Below, in pieces: positions 1-9,783 of a stretch of 64,000 nucleotides of DNA. Positions within the stretch are counted from its first letter, which is position 1; every line of letters begins with the position of its first letter. The notes under the pieces were generated by a model. It had not been told where the DNA came from, ran no database searches, and worked only from the letters and a program-made list of their open reading frames with translations. Source of the stretch: Hyphomonadaceae bacterium (GTDB lineage Bacteria > Pseudomonadota > Alphaproteobacteria > Caulobacterales > Hyphomonadaceae); contig JAOATF010000008.1 in NCBI GenBank assembly GCA_030158285.1, forward strand, positions 17,172-81,171. Direction: 5' to 3'. A program made the translations under genes and the position numbers.

Positions 1-968
1 TTCAGCATCATGCGCTTGCCGACGATGGTGGGCGTGACGAGGTTGGCCTCGACGATGTTGATGGCCCAGAAGGCAAGCATAGGGAAAGACGCCTGCAGCA
101 GCGTGTCGAACGTGCCGAGGCCGGCGAAACCCAGGAGGCCGATCATGATGATGGGGCCGAGGAACGGGATGAAGTTCAGCATCATCGCGAGGCCGCCCCA
201 CATCAAAGGTTCGGGCAGGCCGAGCTGCCAGCAGGCGAGCCCCGCCGCGAGACCGACGAACACGTTGATGATGGAGAAGGTGACGATATAGCCGGTGACG
301 CGGCGGCTGACGTCCCTGAACACGCGCGCGGCGCGGACGCGGGCGTTGAGTGTCGGCCGGAAGGCGATGAACTTGATGCGGAATTCTTCGCGCGTGATCA
401 GCAGGAAGAAGCACAGCACGAAGACGAAGCCGGTCTGCACGATGAAAGTCTGCGCCGACGCCATGATGGCGCTTGCGAAGCCCGGCTCTTTGACCACGAC
501 GGTGCGCGAGGCCGGAGCGGCGGGCTCGACGATGGCGAGACCGTCGACTTCCTTGGAGATGTCGGTGAGCGGTTTCAGCGGGGCTTGCAGCTCCTGCAGG
601 TGGCGCTCGGCGCGGCGCATCAGTTGGGGCGCGTCCTCGATCCAGCGCGAGGCGGGTTCGGCGATCAGCGCAAAAGCGAGCCAGGCGACGAAACCGGCGG
701 TGGCCAGCGACATGACGGCGGCGAGGGGGCGGGGAATCCAGACGAATTCCAGCACCTTGCAGATCGGCGCCAGCAGCACACTGAACACCAGCGCGACGGC
801 GATCGGCAGCAGGAAGTCACGTCCGACCGAGAGGGCGACGCACACGGCGAGGACGACGAGAATGGCGAGGCTGGCCGCCGTGACGATGCCGGGATTGCGC
901 TCGACGACCTGAAAAGGCGCCGTGGGCGTGATGCCCGCGAAGTACGAAACGCGTCTTTGCCTGACCAT
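1..968 (-). CDS. AI-2E family transporter (PerM-like), 3' end truncated by the window edge
   Basis: Reverse-strand reading from ATG at 968 gives MVRQRRVSYFAGITPTAPFQVVERNPGIVTAASLAILVVLAV...FINFIP-like C-terminal region (LMWGGLAMMLNFIPFLGPIIMIGLLGF). Open to the window edge, so absent from the ORF track. Confidence 0.85.
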   Translation of the reverse strand, partial: MVRQRRVSYFAGITPTAPFQVVERNPGIVTAASLAILVVLAVCVALSVGRDFLLPIAVALVFSVLLAPICKVLEFVWIPRPLAAVMSLATAGFVAWLAFALIAEPASRWIEDAPQLMRRAERHLQELQAPLKPLTDISKEVDGLAIVEPAAPASRTVVVKEPGFASAIMASAQTFIVQTGFVFVLCFFLLITREEFRIKFIAFRPTLNARVRAARVFRDVSRRVTGYIVTFSIINVFVGLAAGLACWQLGLPEPLMWGGLAMMLNFIPFLGPIIMIGLLGFAGLGTFDTLLQASFPMLAFWAINIVEANLVTPTIVGKRMML

Positions 969-1141
969 GAGCGGCGTCCATCCCGATCCGGAAGGCGCAA
1001 CGTCCGGATGGCTGGCGGGTTCCATTCCCACGTAGCGCTTGCTGAAATGGCAGCGGTTTCCGGTCGCGGGAGTGCTATATCATTCATCGGACGTTCAGGC
1101 TGATCCAGCGAGGCTGATCGTCCCTGACAAGGGAATGCCCC

Positions 1142-1570
1142 ATGAATACCATCGTGAAATCAATCTTCGCAGCCGGCGTGCTCGCCATGCTCGGCGCGTG
1201 TGCGTCTCCAGCTGCGGATACCGCAGTTGCAGCCGCCGAGGCCAAGCCCGACCCGCGACAGGGCGAGGAAGTGCGCAACATCTGCTTCACCCAGCAGATC
1301 CGTAACTGGCGGGAAAATGATCGCCGGTCGGTGATCGTCGAGGTTGGCGTGCGCGACGAATACCTGGTCGAACTGGTTGGCACGTGCCAGCCGAATGATG
1401 CGTTCACCTCGATCGGGCTTGTCTCGCGCGCTAGCGGCGGCTCGTGCCTCGGGAGCGGCGACAGGCTTGTGACCGACGCGCGCTATGACGGCTCGTGCTC
1501 GATCCGCAAGATCTACAAGTGGAACAAGGACGCAGCGAAACCGGCGGACGCGCCGGCCAGCGCAAGCTGA
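1142..1570 (+). CDS. Putative lipoprotein, DUF6491-like
   Basis: Lipoprotein signal (MLGACAS), small secreted protein with conserved cysteines; followed by a strong terminator. Confidence 0.6.
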   Translation: MNTIVKSIFAAGVLAMLGACASPAADTAVAAAEAKPDPRQGEEVRNICFTQQIRNWRENDRRSVIVEVGVRDEYLVELVGTCQPNDAFTSIGLVSRASGGSCLGSGDRLVTDARYDGSCSIRKIYKWNKDAAKPADAPASAS

Positions 1571-1607
1571 TCGTCAAGACGCGATCTCCTCCGTCATGAC
1601 GAGCGGA

Positions 1608-1637
1608 AGCCCGGGAAGCATCGCTTCCCGGGCTTTT
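1608..1637 (+). terminator. Rho-independent terminator
   Basis: AGCCCGGGAAGC-ATC-GCTTCCCGGGCT perfect 12-bp stem followed by TTT. Confidence 0.85.
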
Positions 1638-1741
1638 GTATTCGGGCCGGACGGGCTGCGTGACCATCCGGCCCCCGCATCAGCGCCTGGTGGACCCCGT
1701 GGCGCAGATACGGATGCCGTGCTGATCGAGCGCGTGCCGGT

Positions 1742-2176
1742 CTACTGCCAGTAACGCGGAGCCTGGTAGTGATCGTAGATCCGGTCGCGCAGCGTATCGC
1801 CGTCGGCGCGGGTCAGTTCATCGATGCCGTCAGCGGGCGCCGCTTCAAGCTGCGCCTTGGTGACGTTCACGACGTAGCCGTCCTTCTGCTTTTCGTAGTC
1901 GAGCGTCGACCACGGAAGCGGGTGGAACTTCTCGTTCATGCCGAGGAAGCCGCCGAAGCCGACGACGGCGAACATGATGTTGTTGGATTGCTTGTCGAGA
2001 ACGACGTCTTCGACTTTGCCGATCTTGTCGCCATTGGTGGCATAGACACTCGTGCCGATGACTTTAGACGCGCGGATCGCGCTGGTGTGGCCGGTCGCGG
2101 TTGTCATGATTTCTCCTTCTGGATGGTTCCTGTTTACGAACGTGGAAACACGCCGGGAGTTGCCTGCGGGTAACAT
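1742..2176 (-). CDS. PRC-barrel domain protein
   Basis: ASKVIGTSVYATNGDKIGKVEDVVLDKQSNNIMFAVVGFGGFLGMNEKFHPLPWSTL is a typical PRC-barrel sequence. Confidence 0.85.
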   Translation of the reverse strand: MLPAGNSRRVSTFVNRNHPEGEIMTTATGHTSAIRASKVIGTSVYATNGDKIGKVEDVVLDKQSNNIMFAVVGFGGFLGMNEKFHPLPWSTLDYEKQKDGYVVNVTKAQLEAAPADGIDELTRADGDTLRDRIYDHYQAPRYWQ

Positions 2177-2300
2177 TCGTAATGTTCAGCGCGAAGTCAT
2201 CCCGCGCGCGACATTACATCTGGCGGCGAGGCGCTGGTCGGCGCGTCCATGGTGAACGCGCGAGGGCGGGAATGGCGCATGGCTTGCAGCCTTCCCGTTA

Positions 2301-3227
2301 ATGGCAAACCAAGCTGGAACTCCGCAGGAGATACGCCGGGTGGATGTGTGCGTGTGCACCTTCCGCAGGCCTTCTGTTGCGGGTCTTCTCGCCTCGCTGG
2401 CGAAGCAGCAGCTGCCGCCTTCGCTTCGCATGCGCGTGATCGTGGCCGACAATGACGACACGCCGTCCGCCCGCGAGACAGTGGCGGACGCATTCCGGGT
2501 CAACGGGCTCGATGGCGTTTACCTTCATGCTCCGGCGCGGAATATCTCGATCGCGCGCAATGCGTGTCTTGAGGCGGCGGATGCGGATCTGACGGCCTTT
2601 ATCGATGATGACGAAATTGCGCAGCCGGGCTGGCTGGCGGGTCTGGTGGCGGAGTTGGAGCGGGCGAAAGCCGATGTCGTGTTCGGCAAGGTCATCGCAA
2701 CTTATGCGGCTGATGCGCCGGCGTGGATGCCTGCGGCGGACCTGCATTCGACGCCCGCGCCGTTCCGCAACGGGCAGATCGATGGCGGATACACCTGCAA
2801 TGTGCTGATGCGGCGGGAGGCCGTGGGGGCGCTGCGTTTCGACCCGGCTTTCGGGCGCAGCGGCGGCGAGGACACGACGTTCTTCGCGGCGCTGAAACGC
2901 TCGGGCGTGGCCATGGGCTATACGGCCGACGCGGTCGTGGACGAGCCGGTGACGGCGGCGCGGTCAAGCCTGAAATGGTTGACGAACCGGGCGTATCGCT
3001 CGGGGCAGACCTATGGGTTGGTGCGACTCAGCGGTGGTGAATCGCGGCTGAAAGTGGCGGCGGTTTCGCTGGCCAAGGTGATGTGGTGCTGGGGACAGGC
3101 GGCGCTGACGCTGTGGTCGCCGGCGCGGTGGCGCAGGGCTGCGGTGCGCGCGTATCTGCATGCGGGTGTGATGGCTACGGCGATGGGACGGGCGCCGCTG
3201 GAACTTTATGGAGCCGCCAGTGGCTGA
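2301..3227 (+). CDS. Glycosyltransferase family 2 (ExoM-like)
   Basis: VDVCVCTFRRPS...ARNISIARNACLEAADADLTAFIDDDEIAQPGWL; GT-A fold with a DDD motif. Confidence 0.85.
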   Translation: MANQAGTPQEIRRVDVCVCTFRRPSVAGLLASLAKQQLPPSLRMRVIVADNDDTPSARETVADAFRVNGLDGVYLHAPARNISIARNACLEAADADLTAFIDDDEIAQPGWLAGLVAELERAKADVVFGKVIATYAADAPAWMPAADLHSTPAPFRNGQIDGGYTCNVLMRREAVGALRFDPAFGRSGGEDTTFFAALKRSGVAMGYTADAVVDEPVTAARSSLKWLTNRAYRSGQTYGLVRLSGGESRLKVAAVSLAKVMWCWGQAALTLWSPARWRRAAVRAYLHAGVMATAMGRAPLELYGAASG

Positions 3228-3909
3228 TGATCCGAACATTTCTGCGCGCGCGCCGATGCAATGGCGGCCCTGGGCGTGGTTTTCGCTGATGGCGCTGGGC
3301 GTTGCGGCTGTGGCGCCGATGGCGTGGTTTGCGTGGGAACGCATCGACGCCTGGGGCCTCGCCAATGCGACCCCCGCGGCGCAACGCGTGGCGTTGACCA
3401 ATGACTGGTCGGATGCACAGTCGCCGGACTACCTGGAAACGATCGCCGAGATCAGCCTTAACCAGTCGATCCCCGATGAAGGCGCGGCCTTTGTGGCGGC
3501 GAAGCGCGTGGTGGAGCTGGATCCGTCGCGCGGCTTTTCGTGGGCGACGCTGGCCTATCTCGACACCCGCAATGCGGGCGGTGCGGTTAACGACGCGGCG
3601 CTGGAGAACCTGACGCGATCGATGGATGTGTGCCCGTTGTGCGATCAGGCGCTGATCCGCTGGCGGTTCAACTTCGTTCTGGCGCACTGGGACTACATGC
3701 CGGAGGTGCTGCGCAAGCGGGCTTTCGAGCATGCGGACATCCTACGCTGGATCGGTGACAATGCGGAATTCCTGGCCGAAATGCGCTTCAAGGCGCGGCT
3801 GAAAGGCATTCCGTTCGATGCCTATCGTGCGGCCGTCGATACGCCCGCTCGCGCCTGGGATATCGCCCCGGCTGCACGGCTGCCGAGTGTTAACCTGCCG
3901 CCGGTATAG
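3208..3909 (+). CDS. Hypothetical membrane-anchored protein of the EPS locus
   Basis: N-terminal TM (FSLMALGVAAVAPMAWFAW); overlaps the upstream GT and precedes the next GT by 1 nt. Confidence 0.6.
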   Translation: MEPPVADDPNISARAPMQWRPWAWFSLMALGVAAVAPMAWFAWERIDAWGLANATPAAQRVALTNDWSDAQSPDYLETIAEISLNQSIPDEGAAFVAAKRVVELDPSRGFSWATLAYLDTRNAGGAVNDAALENLTRSMDVCPLCDQALIRWRFNFVLAHWDYMPEVLRKRAFEHADILRWIGDNAEFLAEMRFKARLKGIPFDAYRAAVDTPARAWDIAPAARLPSVNLPPV

Positions 3910-4922
3910 TGCTGCCGATGGCGGACCAGGGCGCTCTCCAGCAGGTTACCGGCGCGGACGTTATCGCCGTGATCCCGACGCTCAATGAGGCGGCGTACAT
4001 CGAAGCGTGCGTGCGTTCGCTGATGGCGGGGGATACGCGGCTGGCGGCGATCGAGCTGGTTGTCGCGGATGGCGGCAGCACGGATGGCACGCAGGCCATC
4101 GTGGAGCGGCTTCGCGGCGAGTTTCCGAACCTGCGCCTGATCGACAATCCGAAACGGCTGCAATCGGCGGCGGTTAACCTCGCTGCGCGGCAGGCGGGTG
4201 AGGGGCGCAGCATCCTCGTGCGGTGCGATGCGCATGCGGTCTATCCGGCCGACTATGTGATGCAGGTAGCGGATGCGCTGGCGCAGCGCGGCGTGGCGTC
4301 GCTGGTCGTGCCGATGGATGCGGCGGGGACCAGCTGTTTCCAGAAGGCCAATGCGTGGATTGTCGATACCCCGCTGGGTTCGGGCGGATCGGCGCATCGG
4401 GGTGGGAAGACGTCCGGCTTTGTCGACCATGGGCACCATGCCGGGTTTGACCGGAAGGCCTTCCTCGCCATCGAGGGCTACGACGAGACGTTCACGCACA
4501 ATGAGGACGCGGAGTACGACACGCGCCTGCGCAAGGCTGGCGGGAAGATATTCCTCGATGCGGGGATCAGGCTGACCTACCTGCCGCGTGACACGGTTGG
4601 CGGGCTGGCGCGGCAATATTTCAACTACGGCAAGGGCCGCGCGCGCACGCTGATGAAGCATGGCGAGACGCCACGTCTGCGTCAGCTGATCCCGCCCGCG
4701 ACGCTGGTGGCGTGCGTAGTGGGACTGATGGTGTCGCCGTTCAGCCTGTGGGGCCTGGTGCTGCCGGGCGGGTATCTGGCGGCGCTGGTGCTGGCGTCGG
4801 TCCTGGTGGCGGTGAAGCACCGTTCGCTGTGCGGGCTGCTGGCCGGTCTGGCCTCGGCGACCATGCACATGAGCTGGTCGCTGGGGTTGTTTCGACATTT
4901 GCTGAAGGGTCAGCGGCGCTAA
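3909..4922 (+). CDS. Glycosyltransferase family 2 (succinoglycan ExoA-like)
   Basis: VIPTLNEAAYIEACVRSL...VVADGGSTDGTQAIV...C-terminal TM segments. Confidence 0.85.
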   Translation: MLPMADQGALQQVTGADVIAVIPTLNEAAYIEACVRSLMAGDTRLAAIELVVADGGSTDGTQAIVERLRGEFPNLRLIDNPKRLQSAAVNLAARQAGEGRSILVRCDAHAVYPADYVMQVADALAQRGVASLVVPMDAAGTSCFQKANAWIVDTPLGSGGSAHRGGKTSGFVDHGHHAGFDRKAFLAIEGYDETFTHNEDAEYDTRLRKAGGKIFLDAGIRLTYLPRDTVGGLARQYFNYGKGRARTLMKHGETPRLRQLIPPATLVACVVGLMVSPFSLWGLVLPGGYLAALVLASVLVAVKHRSLCGLLAGLASATMHMSWSLGLFRHLLKGQRR

Positions 4923-4931
4923 GATCTTCCC

Positions 4932-6308
4932 TTAACGGGCTGCTGGCGGCGTATCCCGCTTCGACGGCGCGAGGCCGCACGCGGCGCCGAGGATGAAGGC
5001 GTAGAGCCAGGTCGCCGAGGGCAGGTTCAGCGCGGAATCCGTGACGCCGTGCAGCAGTAACAGGCCGCTGGCGCAGAAGCTCAGGCGGGCGAAGGTGCGC
5101 GGGGCGCGACGCGTGCTGAGCGTGCGGGCGATGGCGATGTGCGCCGCGACCAGAGCCGTTAGCAGGAGGGCTAGACCCAGCAGCCCGCCTTCGACCACCC
5201 AGGCCAGCAGCATGTTGTGAGTGCCGCCGGGGGCGAGCAGCGCCTTGGCGTTGTCCAGCGTCTGCACCGGCGCGATTGCGATGCCGGATGAGCCGAGGCC
5301 GTGGCCGGTGACAGGGCTTTCCAGCCAGACAGCCGTATAGGCGGTGAGGCGCTGGAGATTGGGGTTTTCGTCGGTTAGGCCGATGCCCGGCGGGATGGTT
5401 TCGTCCTGCAGCAAGCCGAGGGCGAGGCCGCTGGCAGAGAGCACAATGGCCGTCAGCGGCGCAGCGACGACGCCGAGGCGGACAAGGCGGCCGCGATGCT
5501 CGCGCGTGGTGATCTGCAGCGTGTCCCACCAGACATGACCGATGAGGACGCCGAGCGTCATCAGCATGCCGGCGCGGGAGTCAGCGAGGAGCAGGCAAGT
5601 GAGAGCCAGCACCAGCAGGATGAAGCCGCCGAACGCATCGCGGACGAGGCGTTCCATCAGGCGCATGCCGACAAGCGCATCTGCGTCCACCTGCTTCAAC
5701 ACGTGGAGAACGCGGGAGGCGCCGATAAGGCTCAGCAGGCCGAACATAATGGCGGCGTTGGCGGGGGTTTCGAAATACCCGGCAATGGGATGCAGCGGCC
5801 GGCCGATGCCAGCGGACGAGGCGTTGACCAGCACCCAGATGCAATACGCGGCGGAGGTCCAGACCAGCGCGATCCAGGCCGAATCCAGCGCGCCCCGGCT
5901 GCGCGCAGCGATATAGGTGATGGTCCAGATGCAGCCGGCGGCGAACAGCACGGCAAGGTGCGGCGCGGCGCGGTGGAGCGGCCCGGCGAGGCCGGTGACG
6001 CCATAAAGGATCAGCACGGCGAGGCCGATCAGCATGGCGGGAGTCACGCTACGCTGGCCACCCATGGCGACGGCCAGAACGGCGACGAGCGAAAAAGCGG
6101 CTGACATCGCCAGTGCCAGCACAGGATTGACGGCGGCAAACATCACATGCGCCAACGCCAGCAGGCAGGCGGCGGCAATCGCGGGCAGCGCATCGCGCAG
6201 GCGCGGGCGCGCGCTCTCGTGGGTGCGGCGGCGCGGGCGGTCCCAGCCCATGGCGGCCTGCACGGGGATGTCGGTTACGGCTGGCTCGGTGATGCCTTGC
6301 TCAGTCAT
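4932..6308 (-). CDS. O-antigen ligase/polymerase-like membrane protein
   Basis: Multi-TM protein with the Wzy_C-type segment GHGLGSSGIAI...GGTHNMLLAWVVEGGLLGLALLL. Confidence 0.8.
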   Translation of the reverse strand: MTEQGITEPAVTDIPVQAAMGWDRPRRRTHESARPRLRDALPAIAAACLLALAHVMFAAVNPVLALAMSAAFSLVAVLAVAMGGQRSVTPAMLIGLAVLILYGVTGLAGPLHRAAPHLAVLFAAGCIWTITYIAARSRGALDSAWIALVWTSAAYCIWVLVNASSAGIGRPLHPIAGYFETPANAAIMFGLLSLIGASRVLHVLKQVDADALVGMRLMERLVRDAFGGFILLVLALTCLLLADSRAGMLMTLGVLIGHVWWDTLQITTREHRGRLVRLGVVAAPLTAIVLSASGLALGLLQDETIPPGIGLTDENPNLQRLTAYTAVWLESPVTGHGLGSSGIAIAPVQTLDNAKALLAPGGTHNMLLAWVVEGGLLGLALLLTALVAAHIAIARTLSTRRAPRTFARLSFCASGLLLLHGVTDSALNLPSATWLYAFILGAACGLAPSKRDTPPAAR

Positions 6309-7492
6309 GCTTGGGCCCTCACGGGTTGCGGACGCGGTTCGGGTCCCGGCGGTAGCGGCTTGCCGAGAGCGTCGTTGATGAGACGTGCCAGCTCGCCGCG
6401 TTCGGCGACGAAGGTGGCATCGGGCAGGGCCAACAGCCGGGCGCGCTTTTCGGCGAGCATGGCGGGGTTGGCGGCCATCTGGTCGATCAGACGCGGCAGG
6501 GTCTCGCCGAGGTCTTCGGGCAGGGCGAAGCCGGAGCCGTGATCATCGGCCCAAGCGGCGGTTTGCGTGCCTGCGGGGGCGATGGAGGGAACGGCATAGT
6601 AGCCGCCCTCGTAGAGCCGGTTGGGCAGCAGCCAGAGCGAGTTGAAGCCCGCCTCCATGAAATCCCCGGCCCAGACGGCGTCGAGGTTGGCGTAGATCCC
6701 GGCGAGGTCTTCGGGCGAGCGGTAGCGGCCGTGGAAGGCGACGTTCGGATGGCCCTCGAGACGCGCGTGGAAATCCGGAATTTCGGTGAGCGCAGGCTGG
6801 CCGTGCAGGACGATGCTGACGCGGTCGCCAAGCTTGCTGGCCGTGTGGAGCAGCAGGCCGAGCGAACGCGAGCAGCGCAGGACACCGACCCAGCCAAGGC
6901 GGATCGGGCCGGGCCGTCCGGTCGGTTGTCCGGGCCGCGGGCCGTAATCAGCGCCAGCCGCGAGGCGGTTTTCGATCAGGGTGGCGGTGTAGCGGTTGCG
7001 ATGGTGCTTTTCGAAGTGGTTCTTCAGGAACGCGGGGGAGGACACCACGAGGCGCCGGGTGCGTTTCAGCAGGGCGCCTTCGATGCGGCGGAAAATGAAG
7101 CCTACGGGATCGCGACGGGTGAGCAGGCGGTGGATGTCCAGCGCCTCGTAGATCACCGGGGTTTTGAGCTTGGCGTAGCGCTTCGCCAGGAAGGCGGTGG
7201 CGAGCATGTCGAGGTTGCGGGCGTAGAGGATATCGGCGGCCGCCAGCTTGTCGCGCTGGGCGGCGGCGAGACGGGCGCCCCGGAAGATTGATTTGATGCG
7301 CTGGACGTAGGCGCCGTCGAAGGTTTTTCCCAGATCGACATTGTCCCAGCTCGGGTCCCAGCCGGTAACACCCTCGTCCCGGCGGCGCATGGTGAATCCG
7401 GTGACGTCCAGCCCGTCATCGCGGAATCCCTGAACACGACGCCGGACAGCGGCATCGTGAGCGTCATGTCCGAAAAAGGCGATGCGCGTCAT
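6305..7492 (-). CDS. Glycosyltransferase family 4-like (ExoL-like)
   Basis: MTRIAFFGHDAHDAAVRRRVQGFRDDGLDVTGFTMRR...IRLGWVGVLRCSRSL...; overlaps the polymerase ORF by 4 nt. Confidence 0.75.
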   Translation of the reverse strand: MTRIAFFGHDAHDAAVRRRVQGFRDDGLDVTGFTMRRRDEGVTGWDPSWDNVDLGKTFDGAYVQRIKSIFRGARLAAAQRDKLAAADILYARNLDMLATAFLAKRYAKLKTPVIYEALDIHRLLTRRDPVGFIFRRIEGALLKRTRRLVVSSPAFLKNHFEKHHRNRYTATLIENRLAAGADYGPRPGQPTGRPGPIRLGWVGVLRCSRSLGLLLHTASKLGDRVSIVLHGQPALTEIPDFHARLEGHPNVAFHGRYRSPEDLAGIYANLDAVWAGDFMEAGFNSLWLLPNRLYEGGYYAVPSIAPAGTQTAAWADDHGSGFALPEDLGETLPRLIDQMAANPAMLAEKRARLLALPDATFVAERGELARLINDALGKPLPPGPEPRPQPVRAQA

Positions 7493-7585
7493 GCGCGTGG
7501 AGGTGCAAGGCGCGCGCCGGAATCCGTGTGCCGGCTGCGGCTATCGGCCAGCTGCATTAACCCTGCACGTGGTGGTTGAACCAGA

Positions 7586-8581
7586 TTGGCTCAGCGCCCG
7601 CGTGTGGCTTGCCTGTTGCGTGGTGGGGCTGACCCTTCCGCACCCCGCGGGCGGATTGCACTGGAGTTCCTGTTGAGCGTTCCGCAGCAGCGGATAGGCG
7701 GGTTGGTCGCCCACGCACGCCGCCTGGCTGGCGTGGCGAAGGACGCGTGTCTGCGCCTTATCGGCCGTTATGCGCCGGGCCAGCGGCAGGCCCCGGAAGC
7801 GCCGGAACCCATCGATTACGGGCCTCCCGCGCAGATTCCGGACGGACGCCGTGTCTATGCGGTGGGGGATGTTCATGGGCGGGCGGACCTCCTGGCGGCG
7901 CTGCTGAAGCAGCTGCAGGCGGACGCATTGGTTGGTGAGTACAAAGGCCAGCCGATCCTGATTTTCCTTGGCGATTACGTCGACCGGGGCCTGCAGTCCC
8001 GGGAGGTAATTGATCTCCTGATGGGCGAACTTGTGTCTCCTTTCGAGACATATTTCCTTAAAGGGAACCATGAGGCGGCGATGCTTCAGTTCCTGCGCGA
8101 ACCTTCGGCAGGTCCGCGCTGGGCGGAATATGGCGGGGCGGAGACGTTGGCCTCCTACGGCGTGCGCACGCCGCGCTCGCGTGTTGCAGGCGAGGAATGG
8201 GCGGCGGCGTCGGCCGACCTGGCGCGCGTGCTGCCGGCGGAACACCTGCGCTTCCTGTCGCGATTGCAGGTCAGCGTGCGGTTGGGGGATTACCTGTTTG
8301 TGCATGCCGGCGTGCGGCCCGGCGTCGGTATCGACCAGCAGACGGAATACGACCTGCTGTGGATCCGCGACGACTTTCTTAACGACAACCGGCCGCTGGG
8401 CGTGACGGTGGTTCACGGCCATACGCCGGCGACCCGTCCCTACAAGGATGCGCGCCGGGTGGGACTGGATACGGGCGCCTATATCAGCGGACGGCTCACC
8501 GCGGCCCGGTTTGAGCATGACAGCATCGAATTTCTCTCGACTGGCGCCGCCCTTGAATCGAAGGCCGCGACGGGAACGTAA
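7586..8581 (+). CDS. PPP-family metallophosphoesterase / protein phosphatase (start uncertain, may be further downstream)
   Basis: Motifs GDVHGR, GDYVDRG, GNHE, and VHGHTP at the end. Confidence 0.88.
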   Translation: MAQRPRVACLLRGGADPSAPRGRIALEFLLSVPQQRIGGLVAHARRLAGVAKDACLRLIGRYAPGQRQAPEAPEPIDYGPPAQIPDGRRVYAVGDVHGRADLLAALLKQLQADALVGEYKGQPILIFLGDYVDRGLQSREVIDLLMGELVSPFETYFLKGNHEAAMLQFLREPSAGPRWAEYGGAETLASYGVRTPRSRVAGEEWAAASADLARVLPAEHLRFLSRLQVSVRLGDYLFVHAGVRPGVGIDQQTEYDLLWIRDDFLNDNRPLGVTVVHGHTPATRPYKDARRVGLDTGAYISGRLTAARFEHDSIEFLSTGAALESKAATGT

Positions 8582-8594
8582 CTGGAGGCATGGA

Positions 8595-9176
8595 ATGAAC
8601 CTGGTCCGGACAACGATGATGGCGATCGCCGCCCTTGGCGTGGCGGTGCTCGGCGCGTGCGCCTCGGGCCCGGCCTCGGGCAACGCGAAGGATCCCGGGG
8701 CTGCGGGTAGCAGCACGCCCAGCTACCGGCTTGGTTCGGGCGACGAGATCAAGGTTACCGTGTTCGGCGAAGCTGATCTTTCTGGCGCCTATGTGGTGGA
8801 TGGCGATGGCCAGATCACCATGCCGCTGGTGGGGCAGGTGGTGGTGGGCAAGCTGACGCTCAGCGAAACCAGCACCAATCTCGAGAACCGGCTGAAAGAC
8901 GGCTGGCTGCGTGACCCGAAGGTTACCGCCGAACTGGTCAAGGGCCGCCCGTATTACATTCTCGGCGAAGTGAACAAGCCGGGCGAGTACCCGTTCTCGG
9001 CTGGCCTGACCGTGATGAACGCCATCGCCAGCGCGGGGGATTTCACCTATCGCGCCGACAAGGTGCGCATCCTGATCAAGAGCGCCGACAATCCCAACGA
9101 ACGCGAAGTGGACCTGACGCCGACGACGCCTGTGCAGCCCGGCGACACGATCCGCATCCGCGAGCGTTTCTTCTAG
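8595..9176 (+). CDS. Polysaccharide export lipoprotein (Wza/GumB family)
   Basis: Lipobox LGACAS; YRLGSGDEIKVTVFGEADLSGAYVVDGDGQITMPLVGQVVVGKLTLSE; SLBB-like C-terminus. Confidence 0.9.
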   Translation: MNLVRTTMMAIAALGVAVLGACASGPASGNAKDPGAAGSSTPSYRLGSGDEIKVTVFGEADLSGAYVVDGDGQITMPLVGQVVVGKLTLSETSTNLENRLKDGWLRDPKVTAELVKGRPYYILGEVNKPGEYPFSAGLTVMNAIASAGDFTYRADKVRILIKSADNPNEREVDLTPTTPVQPGDTIRIRERFF

Positions 9177-9199
9177 CCTTTCGTCCTGGAGTCTACCGC

Positions 9200-9670
9200 A
9201 TGCGTAAACTCGCCATGACGGCAGGAGGGGCACTGACAGGTCTGGTCGCGCTGGTTACTGCCGGTGTAGCCGGTGCACAGCCACCGGCGCCCCAGCTGGC
9301 GCCTGAGCCGGACGTGGTTAGCGGACTGACAACGATGTTGCAGGCGGGCGTGCCGTGCACGATCCCCGACGCCACGCGCTACCTGTCCCTAAACGTCTAT
9401 CGCAGCGCAGCGAGCACGCGCGAGCTGATTACGGCGCTGGGCCAGCTGGCGGTGAACATGGACGTGTGTGCGCCGATCCGCTCGGCGGCGTCCGCGCAGG
9501 CGGCCGGGCTTTCGGAAACGGGGCTGGCGGCGGATCCCACGGCGGCGGCGCTGGCGCGGGAACGCATGGCGCAGACCTTCCAGGAAGCCGAGACACACGC
9601 CGGGTCAATGCGGTTCGAGGTGGGTCCACCTCCGCGCAATCTGACACGCGGCACGGTAAGCGGGCCATAA
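9200..9670 (+). CDS. Hypothetical secreted protein in the EPS locus
   Basis: Signal peptide (MTAGGALTGLVALVTAGVAGAQ); no recognised domain. Confidence 0.55.
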   Translation: MRKLAMTAGGALTGLVALVTAGVAGAQPPAPQLAPEPDVVSGLTTMLQAGVPCTIPDATRYLSLNVYRSAASTRELITALGQLAVNMDVCAPIRSAASAQAAGLSETGLAADPTAAALARERMAQTFQEAETHAGSMRFEVGPPPRNLTRGTVSGP

Positions 9671-9783
9671 ACCATGACGGGACGCCAGCTCAAAAGTCTT
9701 CTGAATCAACCTCCGGGCGAGAGAACGGCCAGTTCGGCCCCGATCTTGCTACCTGATCCGCGAAATCAATCAGCCTCCCACAG

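Noticed and set aside
10-912. Plus-strand ORFs at the left edge (93 aa and 205 aa)
   Set aside because: Low-complexity Arg/Ser/Thr-rich antisense translations; the minus strand encodes a convincing AI-2E transporter over the same bases.
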